DNA of 64,000 bases from Sorghum bicolor (GCF_000003195.3 NC_012873.2:24649317-24713316), one strand, 5' to 3'. Positions 35,156 through 47,428 are shown, numbered from the stretch's first letter. The notes: generated from the sequence alone by a model not told the origin. Made by a program: numbers and translations.

Positions 35156-35167
35156 GCTCCGATGCCA
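35156..35167 (-). other. Primer-binding site (tRNA-iMet type), element C
   Basis: On the - strand TGGCATCGGAGC, two bases from the 5' LTR end. Same as the site at 7189-7200. Confidence 0.85.
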
Positions 35168-36203
35168 GCTATCACAGAACCGACCAAATTATAATAGTTC
35201 AAGTGTAGAAACGATCAACTAGCAATCAAGTTTCCAGACTTGAGCCCATATAATCCCGGTACTCAACTGAAATCACGAAGGACTTCAAACCAACTTGCAA
35301 CAAACCTAGATCGTAATAGTTCAACATAACACAGCGAATGTTACATAGTAATTCATTGCCGTCGAAGCGGCACCACATCGGAGTTACTTAGTTATTACAA
35401 CACAAGTCTTGGAGTAGCGGAAGCAAAATAGTTTACCACACACATTCATTTCACAAGTTCTTATTACTGCCAGAGTCTCAAGCCATGCATCAAAAGCAAC
35501 AGGTACGAAGTCGTTAGAGAACCCTGCCCAACGGTTTAGTCCTCATCCCCAGCGGGATGGAGACAGGTCTTGCAGAAGCCATCATAAAAGATATCATTAG
35601 CAACAGGTGGGAATAAACCCTGAGTACGAGGATGTACTCAGCTAGACTTACCCGTCTAGTAAAACATAAAAGACACCAAGGATCATGCAAGTCTGAGTAT
35701 AAAGTGTAGCTGGCTTGACTCGACATTTGCCAAAAGCATAAGTGGATACTATACCATTTGTAAAAAGTATCATATTAGTCATCATTAGCCTACCACTAAA
35801 TTAGCACCTAGACTAAGCATTTCACTTTGATTATTACAAACAATAATAACCATATCAAGTTCATCATATGTTCTTCCTTGCTATCATCACATCAATATCA
35901 AGAACCATAGTACTTAGTGAACACTACGTTTGCCGCTGCTCTGTCAAGTTCTGACTATTCGGGAGAGACGGCGATTCGAATCGATTCCTATCCAGCTAGA
36001 GGGTTATTCCTAGCACTGACCCAAGCATCCCCCGTCGGAGAGCAAGCGGGTCACCTTTGGTACGACTCAGGAATCGCGGCTCCGATCAGCGTCACACTCC
36101 CAGGGCTACCACTCTGCTAGGGAGGTCAGGACTTTTAACTAACCGGCCTTTGGGCTTACGCCAATGGTCCCCCGCACACCGCACTTCCTCCAGTAGTGCG
36201 CAC

Positions 36204-36209
36204 TTTATA
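36204..36209 (-). promoter_or_regulatory. Likely LTR TATA box (C 5' LTR), reading left
   Basis: Complement reads TATAAA in the same context as at 33306. It would drive the element RNA leftwards through the leader into LTR D, which lies antisense to it. Confidence 0.5.
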
Positions 36210-38059
36210 CTTGCCGGTCTTCCGGCCAGAGTCATACTACTAGGCTTCGTGGTCGGAACGAGTCATCCAGCCAACTAAGTGTTAGGCCTGCGTTCAACAT
36301 GACAAGAGGACGTACAACGATCGGTCCTTAGCTGCCACTGACGGAGTTACTACAACCTTGCAAAACTCCACCCGGCTTAAGTCATTTTAATCAGGTTCTT
36401 TTCCACGATAGCACATATAGTCAATCGTGATCCGACACAACCCTATTTCGCGCAGGTGACAGGATATCACCCGACTTCTACCGGTTAAAGCATGGCTAAA
36501 CTGCTACTCGATCCTAACTCTATAACCAGGTAGTGGTAAGATATCTGGACAAGGAAAAGAGTATAATGCAACAAGGGTTTCATCACAACTCCAATACGTA
36601 ATGCTCGTGATTAGGGCACTCCACCTCCTCTTCTGGCTCTTCATGTCCGGCTGGCTAGACCTCCACTTCTGGACTGATCTCCTGGCCTTCGGGGTTCGCT
36701 TGATGGAGCTCGAACGAAGCTGTCACTTCCGGTGCACCTATTGCATGCACGATGAGTAAGAAATGTGTGCATACTAGATGAGGATGAACGCTGGGTAACA
36801 TAATTAGAACTTCACTGGACACTCATTTACGGAGTAACTCCCAAAACAAGCTCACACAAGATAACTAACTAACTTAGCAAGATTTAGCAAGTCAGACCAT
36901 AGACAGCAACAACCAAATAACAGAGCAGCTCACGGAATAAATTATAACCAAAGCTCTATAGATCGAACAAACATGAATGAGGACATTGTGGAAAGCTTAT
37001 GAAATTGTCTACATTTTATCTTTAGACATCACAGCAAGATTCACAAGTTTAACAGGTCAATTAAACAAAGTTCCAGGTTCTGTCCCCGAAAAACAGAGAA
37101 CACCTATTTCTGGAACCCAACTTGGAAGAGCCATAACTTTTAAACTACTAGACCAACTGATCTCAAATTTGAACTACAGCTATTTCATAAAGTTTACAAC
37201 ATCTTTGATTAAGACAAGTCTTCCAGAAAACCAAGTTATCATCAAGCAAATGTCAGATTACTCCCTTGCTGTCCAGAACAGCTTATGAACCATTAATTAA
37301 TTATTTGATGACATAGCCAAAACATATTTAGTGCGAACAAAATGGCTTACAAGCACAAGCATAGCCTAATATTACCAGAACATCACATGTTGACCACTAA
37401 ACATTCAATAACATGGCATTTATTAATTTAATTCCATAAAAGGACATAATTACAAGATACCAGCAAAAGTGCTCAGAAAAATCTACAAAAATTACAGAAG
37501 CAGAGGCATAACATCTTGACATTACCAAAAAATTTTCAGAACAATTGCACATGCCAAACTTAAGATAGGCATTTAACATGTAACATCGTGCTTATTTCAT
37601 AAATTAAGAAACAGGGCTTAGATAGTGTCAAACAACATATTTCAGATTATTTAAATGTTACTATTACTATGAACAAGCTTGACACCAAAGTAGAACACCA
37701 GCATAAGCACCAAACATTTATTATGATTTAAATATGAAAACAAGCCATAGGATCAACATAAATTACATATCAAAGATACATTACTCCAAAAATCATGAAA
37801 TATTTATCATAGCATTCTCATATCACTCAGAGCCTACCATACAATGTTCACAGCAAAAGGATCAGTATACCAAAAGATATGAATTTATATTCAAATAACA
37901 AGATTACATCATAACAATTATTTTTCTCAGAAAACATGGTGCATAATATATTATTATTAAAAACTAGCCATCTCATGGATCATCACAAAATTTGTTTCAC
38001 AATTTTTGGATCTCAGGAACTGGAGATATGATTTTTGAAAAAACAGCACAAACCCTAAT

Positions 38060-38820
38060 TTCAAACAAAGGAGAAAGAGAGACTGACAGGGGGACCACCG
38101 CAGGTCAACGGACCCCACCCGTCAGTGACCCGAGAGCAGAGGCGAGACTTGACCGCCGGAGATCTCATCGACGGCGAGGTCTCGGCGACGGCCAAGAGCA
38201 CCATCGTGCTCCTCACTCCACTCCGCGACGATTGGTACCAGAAACCCTAACTCTACTGCACCCTAGGGACCTTGCCCTCGCGAATGGCGGCACGACGGTG
38301 GTGTGCGGCCGACCGCTGGCGTCTCTGGTCGGAGACCGGACGAAAGAAGATCCGGATGAGCACCAGCATGACTCAGTGAAGCTTTTGGGATAAGAATGAG
38401 GAGAAATGGTGGACTACAAAGCCCTGTCCACGACACCGGTGACCACGACGGAGCTCCGATGAGGTAAGCTCGCAACGGAGAGGACAATGCGGGCTTACCG
38501 AGGCTCGGCAGCCGTAGCCAGCACGACGACGGTGAAGCGGGGAAGCTGGCGGAGCACTGGGTGGAGTCGCTCGGCCGGAGGTGCCGAGACGCGAGCGCGC
38601 GAGCTCGCCGAAGCAGCGGCGGCGACGCGGAGAAGACGATGAGCGCGAGAGAGGGCTAACCAGAGAGGAAAAGGCGCTGTCCACGCGACCGGGGGCGTCG
38701 TGGTGACCTGGAGGACGTGCTGGGAGCTGACAAGCGGGACTAACGGTGACGTAGGGACGCAAAGAGTCCGAACACGCGGCGTCACCGGTGAGCTGCTCCC
38801 CACCGACACTGCCTCCATTC
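38060..38820 (-). other. GC-rich island in the C 5' LTR
   Basis: A CpG-rich block within AT-rich LTR, 0.7-1.45 kb from the LTR start in sense direction, the same relative place as in the B LTRs. No gene called. Confidence 0.5.
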
Positions 38821-39513
38821 AGTTATAGAGCCGACTGAAACTCGATTTTGAACTTCGATTATCTCCTAAACCGATCGATGATTTTGCTGGCTAATTGCTC
38901 CATGCTGTAGAGCTACATGAGGACTCCAACTTTGCTTACAAGATCAAGACTTGATTCGGCCTGGATTTGAAAATGGAAGCTAACCAGACCACCCTCGAGC
39001 AAACTGGTGTGATCCGAGACTTAGACAAAATTATAAGTGTTGAAAACAGCCCCAAATCTGCCTTGTGGGCCACTTTTGAGCTAGATATAATCATTTTCTT
39101 GAGATGGCCTTAAAACAAATTTTGTTCCTTATAAAATTTGCTACAACTTTGCTGTAGAAAGTTTTGACATGCAAACATTCTATGAAGCACTTTTCAAAAG
39201 CCTAAGCAAAAGAGGTTTTTTGGGCCTATAAAAGGAAGTATGACTTAGGTACTTAATTTGGAGATGTGACCAATATGAACATTGTTCCAAAAGTTGAGTT
39301 AAGCATAGATGAACTATCTACCAAGGAATAGAACACAAATATGAGCATGACACAAGCAACCATAAGCATAGGAAGCATATTTAAGCAAGTTAAATCACAC
39401 TTTAGCATAGAATGACATGACCCAAGGTAAATGATGATCATGATATGCTTATGAAGATGATGATGCTCATGTTATGCATGTGAATGATGCAACCATAACA
39501 CTGGGGTGTTACA

Positions 39514-39518
39514 ATAAC
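39514..39518. repeat. Target-site duplication ATAAC, right of element C
   Basis: Pairs with 22000-22004. Confidence 0.9.
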
Positions 39519-40407
39519 CAGAGTAACAGTCGAGAAAAAAGAGTAGTTCGCATCTGGCCGTTGAGTCAACCACCTCGTCTATACGAGGGAGACCAAAAGG
39601 ATCTTTAGGACAGTGTTTATTGAGATCAGTGTAATCAATACACATTCTCCATTCATTATTCTTTTTTCTTACAAGGACTGGATTGGCAAGCTAATCGGGG
39701 TGATACACTTCTTTAATAAATCCGGCTGCTAAAAGCCGTGAAATCTCTGTCTTAATAGCCTCCTTTTTGTCAGGAGCGAACCGTCGTAGCTTCTGCTTGA
39801 TAGGTCTTGCGGTCTTCGAGACGTTTAAAGAGTGCTCGATTAGGCTTCGTGGGATGTCGAGCATGTCTGCGGGTTTCCATGCGAAAATGCTTATGTTGTC
39901 CGTTAGAAACCTGACGAGCGCGTCTTCCTATTTGGCGACCAGATTGGCCCCGATGAGAGCCGTCTTCTCTGGGCTGCCGTCGACCAGTTGTACTTCCTTG
40001 TGCTCTTTGGACTTGGTGCTTTTTCTTGGAGTCTCCTGCTCGGGTAGTTGAAGCTGGTCGGGTTGAACTTGCGTGGCTTGTGCTACAGTTTCGGCCATGC
40101 GAATCGAGAGGTCGATTGCCTCGGTGATCTTGAAGCTTTCCTCTTCGCAAGTGTACGCGGTGTAAACGTTGCCTCTGTCGGTTAAGATGCCCTTCTCGGT
40201 CGGCATCTTGAGGACTATGTATGAGTAGTGCGGAACTGTCATGAACTTGGTAAGCGAAGGCGGCCTAGGATTGCGGGGTAAGTCCCGTCGAAGTCGGCGA
40301 CCACAAAGTTGACGAACTCTGTGCAGAAGTGGTCTGGCGTTCTGAACTAGACGGGCAGCGTTATCTGGCCAAGGGGTACTGAACTTTGACCTGGCAAGAC
40401 ACCCCAA
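39519..40407 (-). pseudogene. Element A protease end and RT start (pol part 1)
   Basis: The - strand reads a protease tail and linker (PHYSYIVLKMPTEKGILT), then after a stop the RT start (WRMCIDYTDLNKHCPKDPFG, LPRIDEVVDSTARCELLFF, LDCYSGY). It is cut at SGY by element C; the target bases GTTAT of the - strand belong to this codon stretch. The next RT residues are found at 21999 and below. Tat-lineage pol. Confidence 0.8.
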
Positions 40408-40786
40408 AACTGAGCGTCATACGGTTTTAGCTGCGCCAGAGTTAGCTTGAGAGCAGGCAAGCTGTTGCGGAAAAGGATATCGATGGAGCTACCCCATCAA
40501 CGTGCACTCGCTCGAACCTGACGTTGTTGATGTACTGGTCCAGGATCAATAGGAAGCGCCCTGGCTATGGGATGGCGGCCAACTGGTCCTACCTGTTGAA
40601 GGAAATCTCTCGGTGCAACTAGGGAGGGAATTTAGGATCAGCGATCAGGCCATCGGTGCTGTCCACATTAAGGCAAGCCCTCTTCAAGAGCTTTATTTCT
40701 CGTTTTGACTCGATGGAGACTTTGCCTCCAAAGATGGAGTGTACCACATCGGTGGGACTGACATATTGGTGCCGTGGGTCCCTATC
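40408..40786 (-). pseudogene. Element A protease region, degraded
   Basis: The stretch between the gag frame and the protease tail. No long frame remains; by position it held the start of the protease. I see no clear D(S/G)G site. Confidence 0.4.
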
Positions 40787-41557
40787 CTAGTCGTCGTCTT
40801 CGTCTTCCTGACCACGTCTGTCCTGTTTCCCGTTTTTCTTGGCGGTATCCCCCTGAACGGGCCGCTGTTTGTAGATTCTTTTGAGGACACGACATTCTTC
40901 CATCGTGTGGTTGGACTTGGGATGGAGTTGGCACGGTCCTTTCAGCGTCTTGTTATAGTCTTCCTGGTAGTCACGCTTGGCTGTGTTCACCTCGTGATCG
41001 TTGTCGCGAGGTCGCTTGCCTCGGAAATCGTCACGATTGTCCCGACGCCTATCCCACCCTTCTCGGTGGTTGCAGCTGTCGCCGTGGCGGGGAGTCCGGT
41101 TGTCGAAACGCCCACGGCTGTCGTCACGTCGGGGAGGCTGCTCGGCTCCTCTTACATCTTCGCAGATGAGCTTTTCTGCGTCGTCGGCATTGGCGTAGTT
41201 TTTGGCCATTGCGTGGAGCTCAGCGACCGTGGTCGGCCTTTTGCATAGTATCTTGCTTCTTAATGCTTCGTGGAAGCGTAGGCCCTTGATGAAGGCTGAT
41301 ATAGCCTCGTCGTGAGAAATCTTCGGAATCTTGAGGCGCATATCCAAGAAGCGTCGGATGTAATCGTGCAAGGGCTCATTCTTCCTGTCCCTTATCCTTT
41401 CGAGGTCGTATTTGTTTCCAGGCTGCTCGTAGGTAGCAATGAAATTATCAATTAACGCCTGGCACCATTCTTGCCAAGAATCGAAAGAGTCCTCGGGTAG
41501 ACCGAGGAGCCATTGGTGAACAGCTTGGTCGAGGACGACTAGGAAGTAGTTTGCCAT
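40787..41557 (-). pseudogene. Element A gag, capsid and zinc-knuckle part
   Basis: 256 open codons. They contain the Tat-type capsid (AVHQWLLGLPEDSFDSWQEW, LIDNFIATYEQPGNKYDLER, YIRRFLDMRLKIPKISHDEA, FIKGLRFHEAL) and then a long R/D-rich basic part. A knuckle-like CQLHPKSNHTMEEC follows. The upstream gag lies in other frames at 41558-42950. Confidence 0.8.
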
Positions 41558-42950
41558 GACGTGCTCGTCCCCTGCAGCTGATCGGACTGCGATGTCATAA
41601 AGAGTGATCCAGTTCTCGGGATTCTTCTTGCCATCGTACTTTTTAAGCTTCTCAAGCTTGAAGTTGTGAGGCCATACGACTTGGCGAAGGTGTGAAGAGA
41701 ACTGTCTTAGGCTGGGGGGCCATGTGCTGCATCGTACTCGATGCGTCGCACATTTTCATGTACTGCTCGTTCTGTAATGCGCCTGTTGATGCGTTCGCGG
41801 ACATCCTTAGGAGGGATGTTGTGTCGTAGGTCCCGGTCTTGGTTCACCTCCTAACCACGTCCGCGCCTTTGTTCGTGGTAACTGCCAGCGTCTCGACCAC
41901 GATTGTCGTGATGGGTGTCCCTCCTTCGATTATTGATAGGTGAACGGCTACGATGGTGCCCACTGGATCGCGGTGAGGTGCGGCTGCGATGAGTCTGGTC
42001 GGAGGTGACCTCTGTGTAGGAGACGGCTTGGACCCTTTTGAGCAGAGTAGCGGTCTGTCCCATGGCTGCGATCAGGTGCGCTCATATGTTGGTTTGAACA
42101 TCCTGATATTCTAGAGTGTCCGGAAGGCGATCTAAGTTTGGCATGGCGATGGCCACATTAGCGTTTGGTGTCTTGTAGACCTGCTGATTTCTGACCATGT
42201 CAAAAGCATCACCGAGGTTGTTTGGGGCGAGTTGTCGCTCCTCGTCTGCTTGTCGTTGGGCTCAGTCGGCGTTGCGCTGCTCTCGCTGCTGCCTTTGCTC
42301 GTCGGTTTCGCCTTCGACAACTGGTTTGTCATTGCTGACATTGAGAACCATGTCACCTTGTTGGGGTGGAAAGACTGGGAAACGGGAAAACCCCAAGGGG
42401 TATGGCGGTAGATCTAAGTCGTAGTCTTCATCCTCAGGGTGTAAAACCTCGTTAGGGACAGACCCTGTGCTGGAGTTTGTGCTGCTGGACTTGTCTTCTG
42501 GCAAAGTGCGGATGGATACCATATTGACGAAGTGATGGGCTGCTCGCCTGTTGTGGCTTGGTGACGAGCCCATGTTCCCGAATAGGGATTGGGTGTGCCG
42601 TGAAAATTGATCAACCACGTTGCTCAGACCATGAGGGAGGTTTAGGTCTGGGGAGGCTGTCTTGAGCTTGACAGTCCGTCCCGTGGTGGTCGATGTTATC
42701 GTCAGGGATGTCTCCAGTCGTTCATGCGTGGCGACACGAGTTGGCTGATGGGAGTCGAAAAGATTTGATGTTGCCGCCTGATCGGGCTTTCGTGAAATCA
42801 AATCCACCAGGTTGGAAGCTTCGAGAAGTTTGTGGTCGGCGCGATCGAGGGCTTGGAGAAGATCTGAGTTGTCGAATCGCTTTGCCCTGTAGCAAGGGAG
42901 CGGAGGTCAAGTTCTCGAAGTTGGCGTGATTGGAGTTGACGCCTCTACTG
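41558..42950 (-). pseudogene. Element A gag, N-terminal part
   Basis: Degraded continuation of gag towards its start: open pieces at 41851-42063 (R/H-rich) and 42262-42807 (acidic, with YDLDLPPYPLGFSRFPVFPP). Frame changes separate them. Upstream residues reading DLLQALDRADHKLLEASNL stay in frame with the 42807 piece, so the true start is further up, near 42950. Confidence 0.55.
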
Positions 42951-43109
42951 TCTTAGATTGGATCTGGGTTTCTTCCAGAGTCATGGTCGTAAGGCCGTCA
43001 CCGCGAGTTGTCCAAGTGATCTGCCTGACGGTAAACATGAGACCTTCAGCCACGGCTGCGGAAGCTGGGACGAGGACCATCTTGTTCGTCTAGGAAGCTG
43101 TACGTACAC

Positions 43110-43128
43110 CCCCTACCTGGCGCGCCAC
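43110..43128 (-). other. Primer-binding-like site, element A
   Basis: On the - strand GTGGCGCGCCAGGTAGGGG sits directly after the 5' LTR end. It lies where the primer site is expected and differs from the methionine-type sites of B and C. I cannot assign the tRNA. Confidence 0.55.
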
Positions 43129-43595
43129 TGTCGACGAAAGCTAGTCAGCAGTCTACCTTGGGGTATACCCATGGTAGTAGTTTATCGGCAGACAGGTGCG
43201 CAAGCTATGAACTTGATGGTGACGCAAGACACAGACAAGGTTTTTATCCAAGTTCGACCGCCGTGTGGGCGTAATACCTACGTCCTGCGTCTGATTGTAT
43301 TGTTGTGGATTGTGTTGAGTTGAGATGAGATGTCCTAGGGGGGTCCCTTGCCTCTCTCTATATAGTCAAGAGGGCAGGGTTACACATGTAGAAAGTAATC
43401 CTAGTCGGTTACAATTGCCATAGATAACACGATATCAATTCCTATTCTAGCGGACTGGAATCTGGCTTGACCTCCACGTCTTGTTTCCTTGCGTGAAACT
43501 CTGAGTAGTTGGATCAAGCTTCAAACTGTCTCGTGATGAGCCAAGTCTCCTGGCCCAAGTGTACCCGTAAGGGTATAGGGGTTTATACCCCCACA
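43129..43595 (-). mobile_element. Element A, 5' LTR (about 0.47 kb)
   Basis: On the - strand it begins TGTGGGGGTATAAACCCC, a typical start of Tat-type grass LTRs, and ends at TGTCGACG (complement) next to the primer site. A TATATA (complement of 43359-43364) lies in its middle. The bases after 43595 are already the protease frame of element E, so A was inserted into E. The exact end is 43593 or 43595. The matching 3' LTR is not in the window. Confidence 0.75.
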
Positions 43596-44207
43596 CTCGT
43601 CGTCGACCCCATCATCATCAATACTCGACTCTCAAAGGTGTTGATGGACGGCGGCAGCAGCCTCAACATTATCTACCTCGAGACCCTCAACCTCCTAGGC
43701 ATCGAGAGAGCACAGCTCCAGCCTAGTGCGGGTGGCTTCCACTGTGTCGTGCCGGGAAAGAAAGCACTACCGGTATGTCGAGTCGACATACTAGTCTGTT
43801 TTGGCACGGCGGCCAACTTCAGAAAGGAGACCCTCACTTTCGAAGTAGTGGGTTTCTGAGGCACTTACCACGCCATAATTGGACGCTTGGGATATGCTAA
43901 GTTCATGGCCATCCCCAACTACACTTACTTGAAGGTGAAGATGCCCCGGCCCAAGGGAGTTATCACCGTCAGCTCCTCTTACGAGCACGCTTACGAATGC
44001 GACCTCGAGTGCATCGAGTATGGGGAGGCAGTCGAGAACTCCACCAAGCTCGCCTCAAGGCTCGAGGCCCTCGCCGCTGAGGCTCTAGAGCCTAAGCGCC
44101 ATGCGGGCAGCTTTGAGCCAGCAGAAGGCACGAAGAAAATCCCGCTCCACCCCAACAGCTCTGAAGACAAGGTGTTGACGATCAGCGCCAACCTCGACCC
44201 CAAATAG
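43596..44207 (+). pseudogene. Element E protease
   Basis: Starts abruptly at the A LTR border. Reads VVDPIIINTRLSKVLMDGGS with the DGG(S/A) active site, SLNIIYLETLNLLGI, and after a stop at 43857 continues RLGYAKFMAIPNYTYLKVKM. Tat-lineage aspartic protease. Its gag lies left of A, outside the window. Stops at 43857-43859 and 44205-44207. Confidence 0.75.
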
Positions 44208-45132
44208 GAGGCTGTGCTCGTTGACTTTCTCCGTGCAAACGCCGACATCTTTGCATCGAGTCTCTTAGACATGCCTGGCATACCAAAGGAAGTCGCCGAG
44301 CACTCCTTGGAGATTCGAGCCGGTTCCAAGCCAGTGAACCAACGCTTGCACTGCTTCGACGAGGAGAAGTGCAAGATCATTGGCGAGGAGGTCCACAAGC
44401 TTTTGACGGTTGGTCATAAATGAGTTTCATCATCCCGACTGGTTAGCAAATCCTGTATTAGTTAAGAAAAAGAATGGGAAAATGAGGATGTGCATCGATT
44501 ACACTGGTTTAAATAAAGCATGTCCGAAAGTTCCTTTTCCTTTGCCACGCATTGATCAAATTGTTGATTCTACCGTGGGATGTGAGACCCTTTTGTTCCT
44601 TGACGCTTATTCCGGTTACCATCAAATAAAAATGAAAGCATCCGACCAGCTCGCGACCTCTTTCATCACACCTTTTGGAATGTACTGCTACGTGACCATG
44701 CCCTTTGGGCTTCAAAATGCGGGGGCAACGTACTAACGGTGCATGCTTCATGTTTTTGGAGAGCACATAGGGTCGATGGTCGAGGCGTACGTCGATGACA
44801 TCGTCGTCAAGTCAAAAAGACAGGGTGACCTGATTCACGACCTTGAGGTTGCCTTTGGTTGTCTATGCGCAAATAAGATCAAGCTCAACCCTGAGAAATG
44901 TATCTTTGGCATGCCCCGAGGCATGCTCTTAGGGTACATAGTCTCCCAGCATGGTATCGAGGACAACCTAGAAAAGGTCTCGGCCGTCGCCAAAATGGGA
45001 CCGATTCGAGACATCATGGGCGTACAAAAAGTTACAGCCTGTCTGGCGACACTGAGCCGTTTCATTTCGAGGCTGGGGGAAAAAGCATTGCTGTTATACC
45101 GGCTCCTGAAGAAAGCTGAGCGCTTTACCTAG
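44208..45132 (+). pseudogene. Element E reverse transcriptase
   Basis: Reads the RT lead (FASSLLDMPGIPKEVAEHSL), then HPDWLANPVLVKKKNGKMRM, CIDYTGLNKACPK, LFLDAYSGYHQIKMK, FGLQNAGATY, the catalytic YVDD (44788-44799), and LNPEKCIFGMPRG. A stop at the GATY/RCM point replaces a glutamine codon, a further one lies at 45130-45132, and a frame change lies near 44420. Dead copy. Confidence 0.8.
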
Positions 45133-45624
45133 ACTATCGAGGCTGAGGAAGCCCTCGACAAACTAAAAAGAATGCTGACCATTGCCCTGATCCTGGTGCC
45201 TCCTCGACCCGTGCAACCTCTGCTCCTGTACGTCGCGGCAACGACCCAGGTCGTTAGCGCGGCCGTGGTGGGTGAAAGTCCAGAAGAAGGGCACGTGCTA
45301 CCGGTTCAACGGCCGATCTACTTCATCAGCGAGGTGCTCTCAGAGACAAAGGTACAATACCCCCAGATTCAAAAATTGATTTATGTTGTGGTTCTCGTCG
45401 GACGCAAGTTGCAGCACTACTTTCTCGGTGATCCGATCACAGTGGTCTCGTCCTTCCCGCTGGGCGAGATCATCCAGAATCGAGAGGCCACTAGGAGGAT
45501 CGCCAAGTGGTCAGTCGAGCTCATGGTGGGGACCCTCACCTATGCGCCTCGCAAAGCCGTCAAGTCTCAAGCACTGGCGGATTTCATCGCGGAATGGACG
45601 GACACCCAGCTCCCCCCGGCTTAG
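45133..45624 (+). pseudogene. Element E RNase H
   Basis: Reads LLLYVAATTQVVSAAVV, RPIYFISEVLSETKVQYPQI, KLIYVVVLVGRKLQHYFLGD, and AVKSQALADFIAEWTD, then a stop at 45622. It matches the A fragment at 4301-5187 domain by domain. Confidence 0.75.
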
Positions 45625-46150
45625 GTCCAAGCACAACTCTGGACGATGTACTTTGATAGGTCACTCATGAAGACAAGAGCTGGGGCAGGCCTGCTATTCA
45701 TCTCGCCTCTCGGTGTCTACATGAGGTATGTCATCTGAATACATTTTGCCACGTCTAACAACATTGCAGAATATGAGGCCCTCGTTAACAGGCTAAGGAT
45801 CACCATTGAGCTAGGGGTCCAACGCCTCGATGTTCGAGGTGACTCTCAGCTGGTCATCGATCAAGTCATGAAAGCCTCGAGCTGCCATGACCCAAAAATA
45901 GAGGCTTACTGCAAGGAAGTACACATGCTTGAGGACAAGTTCCATGGTCTCGACCTCGTTCATATCGCACGCTGATTCAATGAAGTGGCCGTCGAGCTTG
46001 CCAAGATTGCATCCACTCGAGCCACTGTCCCACCAGACGCGTTCTCGAGGGATCTGCTCAAACCGTCTATCAACCTAGGCATCGGGGCTAGCGTCGAGAC
46101 CTCCACCATCGAACCCACTGACATGATCGAAGCCGTACTGACGGCGGCAT
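45625..46150 (+). pseudogene. Element E second RNase H (aRNH)
   Basis: Reads MYFDRSLMKTRAGAGLLFIS, NNIAEYEALVNRLRITIELG, DVRGDSQLVIDQV, then LVHIAR and FNEVAVELAKIAS. Two stops in TGG or CGA-like contexts. The extra RNase H marks the Tat lineage. Confidence 0.7.
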
Positions 46151-47428
46151 AAGTAATGGGAATCGAGCAACCCTCCCAACACCCCAGTCGGCTGTTTGAT
46201 TGGTGTACGCCTTTCCTCGACTGCCTGGTCCTGGGTGAGTTACCAGAAGATTGAGCTGAGGCCCGCCGTATCGCTCGACAGGCCAAATCATACGTGATCT
46301 ATGGCGAAAGGAAAGATCTGTACCGATGAAGCCCGACCAGGATCTTGCAGCGCTGCATCACTATAGAAGAAGGTCAGAAGCTCCTCAAGGATCTACACTC
46401 GGGGGCTTGTGGCCACCATGCGACTCTAAGAACCCACATCAGCAACGCCTTCTGACAAGGTTTCTACTGGCCAACTACCGTCGCCGACGCCATCGAGCTC
46501 GTTCGTTCATGCCACGGGTGCCAATTCTATGCAAGCAAGCCCACCTCCCCGCTCACGCTCTACATATGATCCCCATCACTTGGTCGTTCACGGTATAGGG
46601 CCTCAACCTCGCGGGACATCTCCAAAAGGCGGTAGGAGGGTACACCCATTTGTTGGTGGCCATCGACAAATTCTCCAAGTGGATCGAGGCTCGACCCATC
46701 ACAAACATTCACTCCGAGCAGGCCGTCCTCTTATTCACCGACATAATACACTGGTTTGGGATACCAAACGTCATCATCACCGACAATGGCACACAGTTCA
46801 CTGCCAAAAAGTTCCTAGACTTCTGTGACTGACATCACATCCGTGTGAACTTGTTAGCAGTGGCTCACCATCGAACCAACGTCCAGTTGAACGTGCTAAT
46901 GGTATGATTTTGCAAGGGCTCAAGCCTAGAATCTACAACTGGTTGAAGAAGTTCGGCAAGAAATGGGTCAAGGAGCTCCCCTCGGTCCTGTGGAGCTTAA
47001 GAACAATGCCGAGCAGAGCCATGAAATACAAGGAGTATGGCTCTGAGGCTGTGCTTCCAACAGATCTCGAGTATGGGTCACCTCGACTCAAAGCCTACAA
47101 CGAGCAGACAAACAAGGAGGCCAGAGAGAACATAGTCGACCAACTCGAGGAAGCTTGAGACATGGCCCTCCTCAACTCAGCAAGATATCAACAGAAGCTT
47201 CAACGCTACCATGATAAGCACGTACGCAAGAGGGACCTGAACATGGGCGACCTCGTCCTACGTCGATGGCAAAGCAATCAAGGACGCCATAAGCTGAATC
47301 CACCTTGGGAGGGCCCATACTTGGTGGCCGAAGTCTTGAAGCCAGGGACATGCAACCTCACGGATGAAAAGGGGGCGTTCTTGACCAACACGTGGAATAT
47401 AGAACATCTACGTCGCTTCTACCCCTAG
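46151..47428 (+). pseudogene. Element E integrase
   Basis: Many stops and frame changes. Recognisable parts are the zinc-binding region (GACGHHATLRTHISNAF, SCHGCQFYASK), the core (LVAIDKFSKWIEARPITNIH, VIITDNGTQFTAKKF), the mid part KKWVKELPSVLWSLRTMPS and the tail EGPYLVAEVLKPGTCNL. The end is EHLRRFYP before the stop at 47426. No chromodomain. Confidence 0.75.

Larger units (their letters stand above)
22005..39513 (-). mobile_element. Element C: Del/Tekay-like chromovirus, with inverted LTR D inside
   Basis: A - strand element with 5' LTR 35170-39513, primer site 35156-35167, leader remnant 34335-35155, an inserted opposite-orientation LTR (D, 29917-34334), then the rest of gag, protease, RT, RNase H and integrase (29916 to 26212) and 3' LTR 22005-26211. 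Target duplication ATAAC flanks it in the RT of A. It is related to B: similar LTR ends, primer site and protein order. It has lost the gag start, an RT-RNase H segment and half the chromodomain, so it is dead. Confidence 0.9.
35170..39513 (-). mobile_element. Element C, 5' LTR (4.3 kb)
   Basis: It starts TATCACAG (a G-to-A change in the terminal TG) and ends GGGTGTTACA. It has lost about 0.1 kb at 36604, including the KGKPRSIL end of the small ORF. The GC-rich island (38060-38820) is more complete than in the 3' LTR. The multiple indels between both LTRs of C point to a fairly old insertion. Confidence 0.9.
2640..43595 (-). mobile_element. Element A: Tat-lineage Ty3/gypsy element split by B and C
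   Basis: Once B and C are taken out, the - strand reads LTR, primer site, gag, protease, RT, RNase H, second RNase H, integrase. Three pol pieces (39519-40407, 21348-21999, 3099-5187) join in sense across the two target duplications. The 3' end is missing where LTR F begins. Many stops and frame changes: an old copy. Confidence 0.8.

Noticed and set aside
40739..41248. 169-codon hydrophobic frame on the + strand
   Set aside because: It is the mirror of the R/D-rich gag part of element A on the other strand.
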